IMG/VR virus record: IMGVR_UViG_3300043395_001088
Location: 1 to 21,126 of that record
From: a virus
Length of the DNA: 21,126 nucleotides
Reading direction: 5' to 3' (one strand)
The position numbers and the translations under genes were made by a program. The notes under the pieces were generated by a model. The model made no database searches. It was given only the letters and a program-made list of their open reading frames with translations, and was not told where the DNA came from. Positions 18,593-21,126 of this stretch are shown here, piece after piece. Position 1 is the first letter of the stretch; each line of letters begins with the position of its first letter.

Positions 18593-20244
18593 TAGCGCAC
18601 TCCCTGACCAACAACCTCAACATCCACCGCAACAGCGTTCTTCCAATTGTTCCCAGTTGGGGTGATCTGAATCCGATGGTAATTGCCACCAGACCTTAAC
18701 GAAACCCTGTTTTCTTGGGATGCCTGAACCGCAGTTCCATAAACAATATCGTCATCCAACTGTTGTCTTGACGCAACAGCGATGCTTGCCGAGCCGTTAT
18801 CAATCTGCGGTCTGACTAGGGTAATCACCGATCTTTGGCTTCCAATGTCGCCAGTTTGGATGTTTCCAGTCAGGTAAGACCCTGTATAGGTGATCACTCT
18901 AGTCCCAAGCGTTCCACCCAAGAAATACTTGCCACCGAGGAACAAAGGAGAGTCCAAGGATTGATCAAGTGCATCAATGGATGCGCTGATTGAGTCGATC
19001 TGATCCAATGTCAAAGCCGCCGTTGTTGCTTCAGAGATGTAACTAGACCCTGCAATGGCGTATGTCCACTTCTTTGTTGCAAAGTTGTAGATCACCAGTT
19101 TACGAGTGCCATCAATCGCTAGGAAGTTCCACAGAACCAACTTCCGCAAAGGATCAACAGCAGCAGACATATTCGGAAAGTCTGAAGCGGCAGCGTTGGC
19201 AAAGAACCAACGATCAACCTTTTCAGACCCGATTGGAATCACTTGCTGACCATCGCACATATAGAAGCCATCGTCAGACAAGTAGAAGGTAATCCCTGCA
19301 TATTGAGCAATAGAGCCAGCAACAGAACAGCCCTTGTTGCGAGAGATGTTGTCAAATTGGAACACGAACGGAGTCCCAATGTAGGACATACGATAGATGG
19401 CTCGTTCCAAGAAGATCACCCCGAATTCACCACCTCGGATGCCAACGATCTGACCCCCATCAGGAAGGTCTTGATAGTCGGACTGAGTGACTTGCGAACT
19501 CGTCCATGTGGTTTCGTCATTCAGACCAGACCATTGCACTCGATACTGTTGCTGGACACCAGATTCTTTGATGTTGGCACACACAACAAAATCACGCACG
19601 ACTGTAATGAATTTAGCAATCGGCGCATCGTCAGAAAGATTACGGAAAGAAGTAGATGTTCCAAGAGTCCAACTTTGCAAGCGTTGAGAGTTATTCGTGG
19701 CAATGACCACATCACCAAACTGAGTGAACCTGAATCGTTCGTTACTTGCAGTGGTGTATCCAGATGCACTGGGCTTGATCGTCACATTACCCGATGTGGT
19801 CGCAGAAGTGGTCGTGACAGTGAAGGTGTTTGCATCGGTTACAGTCACCGAGAAAGTGCCATCCGTTGCCGATCCAGAGGTGAAATCCAGATAAACCGAA
19901 TCACCAGTTTTCAGTTTGTGTCCATTACTGGTCACTGTCAGAGTGGTCGTGCCAACCTGAGAATAAGTCCCTGTAAACTTAGAAACATCTGTCAAAGCAC
20001 CCACACCAGACACAGAGTAAATCGTGCTTAAACCTGCCGTAAACACTTGCGTGTCCCCATCAGGCTCTCTTGCACCATAAAGAGAAATCAAGTTCTCAGC
20101 AGCAGCCTCGGAGAAGTTCACAGCAGATGGAAAAGGGCCATACCCGACAGCCTGAGAAACCACATTCTTGGCATCAGTCAATGCACCTGTCAGACCAGGT
20201 TGGTCAGGCAACCATTCCGTAAGTTCTATGCGTTGAATAGCCAT
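18592..20244 (-). CDS. Tail/head-completion stabilisation protein (beta-propeller-like)
   Basis: The 550-residue protein begins MAIQRIELTEWLPDQPGLTG, with VGYGPFPSAVNFSEAAAENL at about 33-52, an N-terminus widespread in podovirus proteins annotated as phage stabilisation or tail nozzle proteins. Repeated blocks such as RFRFTQFGDVVIATN, DFVVCANIKESGV, GITFYLSDDGFYMCDG and RKLVIYNFATKKWTYAI read as blades of a beta-propeller. Residues about 95-155 look like an inserted Ig-like module (TLTVTSNGHKLKTGDSVYLD, TFSVTVTDANTFTVTTTSA). It probably closes the portal and connects head and tail. It overlaps the upstream gene by 19 bases. Confidence 0.75.
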   Translation of the reverse strand: MAIQRIELTEWLPDQPGLTGALTDAKNVVSQAVGYGPFPSAVNFSEAAAENLISLYGAREPDGDTQVFTAGLSTIYSVSGVGALTDVSKFTGTYSQVGTTTLTVTSNGHKLKTGDSVYLDFTSGSATDGTFSVTVTDANTFTVTTTSATTSGNVTIKPSASGYTTASNERFRFTQFGDVVIATNNSQRLQSWTLGTSTSFRNLSDDAPIAKFITVVRDFVVCANIKESGVQQQYRVQWSGLNDETTWTSSQVTQSDYQDLPDGGQIVGIRGGEFGVIFLERAIYRMSYIGTPFVFQFDNISRNKGCSVAGSIAQYAGITFYLSDDGFYMCDGQQVIPIGSEKVDRWFFANAAASDFPNMSAAVDPLRKLVLWNFLAIDGTRKLVIYNFATKKWTYAIAGSSYISEATTAALTLDQIDSISASIDALDQSLDSPLFLGGKYFLGGTLGTRVITYTGSYLTGNIQTGDIGSQRSVITLVRPQIDNGSASIAVASRQQLDDDIVYGTAVQASQENRVSLRSGGNYHRIQITPTGNNWKNAVAVDVEVVGQGVR

Positions 20245-21116
20245 GTGTTATTTCCCTGTTGTGCATTTGTCCAAGTGTTCGTGCTTGCGCTGATTGGAGT
20301 CCAATTATTCGTCCCTGTGGCTACTTCTTCCCAAGTGTTGTCATTGGCTGGCACATCAGACCATGTATTGTCATTGGTCACAATGTCCGACCAGTTATCG
20401 CCAATCCTGACACCATTACAGATGACAGTAGCCTCGCAGACCACAGACCCAACGCCACTTGCCGTGATCACACCATTAGCCGTGACTGTTGCATCTGCCG
20501 TGATGGTCGCAACTCCATCCAAGACCAGACCAGCAATGCATGAAACAGTCGCTGTTGCGTCAATTGATCCAGAAGCATCCCTGACCCTGATCCCATCAGC
20601 AGAAACATTGGCATCGCAAGTGATGGTCGCAATTCCTTCAGCAACGATTCCACCATTTGCCTCTACTGTTGCCGAGCAAGTAATAGAAGCAGAGGCATCT
20701 TTGACGATCTGAGCATCACAAGTGACAGTCGCACTAGCCTGAACATCAGCAACACCAAACTGGACTCTGATAGCATCAGCAGACACCGATGCGCTTGCCT
20801 CAATAGAAGCAGTCCCCAAGAGAACACGAATTGCATCACAAGTGACAGTAGCAGAAGCGTCAACAGCACCAGAGCCAAATTGAACCCTAGTGCCTTGCGC
20901 TGTTACATCTGCAGATGCTGTGATTGTTCCAGCACCGAATTGAACTCTAGTGCCATCTGCTGTTACTGTCGCAGAACCAGTTACCGATCCATAAGCGTCC
21001 CACAGCGTGACAGAAGTTAGGTATAACTCACTGTCAAGCGTTAGCGTTAGGTCATCAATTGATCCCTTGAGGTTGTCAAGGGAATCAATCGACCACGGCG
21101 GGAGCAGATCAGCCAT
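20226..21116 (-). CDS. Repeat-rich virion protein: 10 x 20-residue and 6 x 10-residue repeats
   Basis: The 296-residue protein starts MADLLPPWSIDSLDNLKGSI; a TGA two bases upstream (21118-21120) shows another gene ends at the window edge. Residues 43-239 are ten consecutive 20-residue units such as GTITASADVTAQGTRVQFGS and GAVDASATVTCDAIRVLLGT (nine full, the last 17 long). Residues 240-296 contain Trp exactly every tenth position (W242 to W292) in DNTWSDVPAN-type units. Alternating hydrophobic residues suggest a beta-solenoid or stacked beta structure. It is probably a tail or head-associated fibre; its position next to the stabilisation gene supports this. Function is not established. Confidence 0.8.
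   Translation of the reverse strand: MADLLPPWSIDSLDNLKGSIDDLTLTLDSELYLTSVTLWDAYGSVTGSATVTADGTRVQFGAGTITASADVTAQGTRVQFGSGAVDASATVTCDAIRVLLGTASIEASASVSADAIRVQFGVADVQASATVTCDAQIVKDASASITCSATVEANGGIVAEGIATITCDANVSADGIRVRDASGSIDATATVSCIAGLVLDGVATITADATVTANGVITASGVGSVVCEATVICNGVRIGDNWSDIVTNDNTWSDVPANDNTWEEVATGTNNWTPISASTNTWTNAQQGNNTWLFNA
20229..20399 (-). repeat. 30-base coding repeats with Trp every ten residues
   Basis: Directly after the 60-base units, six 30-base units encode NDNTW-type decapeptides (DNWSDIVTND, NTWSDVPAND, NTWEEVATGT, NNWTPISAST, NTWTNAQQGN, NTWLFNA). Trp spacing is exactly ten residues in all six. On the plus strand the unit is seen as repeated CCAxGTGTTGTCATTGG words. Confidence 0.85.
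20400..20990 (-). repeat. 60-base coding tandem repeats (ten units)
   Basis: Nine full and one shortened 60-base unit encode the 20-residue repeats of the virion protein (consensus roughly GSITASATVTADGIRVQFGx). Neighbouring copies such as those around 20880-20960 share long stretches of identity, while others have drifted. Units stay exactly in phase with no indels over nearly 600 bases. Confidence 0.85.
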
Positions 21117-21126
21117 TTCACGCCAA

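Noticed and set aside
19243-20031. 262-codon plus-strand open frame antisense to the stabilisation protein gene
   Set aside because: Arg/Ser/His-rich translation without domains, wholly inside a strong conserved gene; an antisense shadow.
20229-20990. Tandem repeats considered as non-coding satellite or attachment-site DNA
   Set aside because: All units are in phase with one long open frame and variation follows codon positions, so they are protein repeats.
21118-21126. End of another leftward gene at the right edge (TGA at 21118-21120)
   Set aside because: Only two codons before the stop are inside the window; too little to annotate as a gene.

Overview
This window is a 21 kb piece of a tailed double-stranded DNA bacteriophage genome, probably a short-tailed (podovirus-like) phage. 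I infer a Gram-negative host, perhaps a freshwater betaproteobacterium. The reasons are a GC content that looks to be in the mid-40s percent, good Shine-Dalgarno sites, lambda/P22-type genes (P22 Cro-like, DUF1376, lambda P-like, NinB, RusA, Ref-like) and lipoprotein or membrane lysis genes. There is no rRNA, tRNA, CRISPR array, insertion sequence, integrase or host metabolic gene. Terminase, portal, capsid and DNA polymerase genes lie outside the window or are absent.

Layout. (1) Positions 1-4337, minus strand: a tightly packed early/replication and recombination operon reading leftward. It encodes a P22 Cro-like HTH regulator, a secreted Cys-rich mini-protein, a DUF1376 replication protein, a lambda P-like helicase loader, a possibly frameshifted gene, a 55-aa protein, RusA resolvase, NinB, an unknown, a Ref-like nuclease, a Cys-rich HiPIP-like protein, and three small basic proteins of which the last runs off the left edge. 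(2) Positions 4338-4478: a divergent control region with two back-to-back promoters and four copies of a 7-bp motif (CTTAACA/TGTTAAG). (3) Positions 4479-9516, plus strand: a rightward early operon of about 20 small genes built around an ERF annealing protein, a YqaJ-type exonuclease and SSB, with zinc-ribbon and winged-helix mini-proteins and two tiny membrane peptides. (4) Positions 9519-21116, minus strand: the late operon. Reading leftward it holds a repeat-rich virion protein, a tail/stabilisation protein, a jelly-roll-like virion protein, three internal/ejection-type proteins, a YadA-repeat tail fibre with a self-cleaving S74 chaperone, several small proteins, and a lysis cassette ending in a GH108 endolysin.

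The genes are joined mostly by ATGA or TAATG stop/start overlaps, so translational coupling is the rule. Many true starts are internal to the longest open frames and were chosen by Shine-Dalgarno position. The phage carries two separate recombination sets on divergent operons: ERF/YqaJ/SSB to the right and RusA/NinB/Ref to the left. If the genome is circularly permuted, the leftward early operon would run into the packaging/head genes and then into the late operon entering at the right edge (inference).

Points most worth a second look: the divergent operator array and the apparent enrichment of the same 7-mer through the first 5 kb; a 20-residue x10 repeat followed by a strict 10-residue Trp repeat in one virion protein; a +1 frameshift candidate at about 2.72 kb; and a secreted Cys-rich mini-protein encoded directly behind the Cro-like gene.
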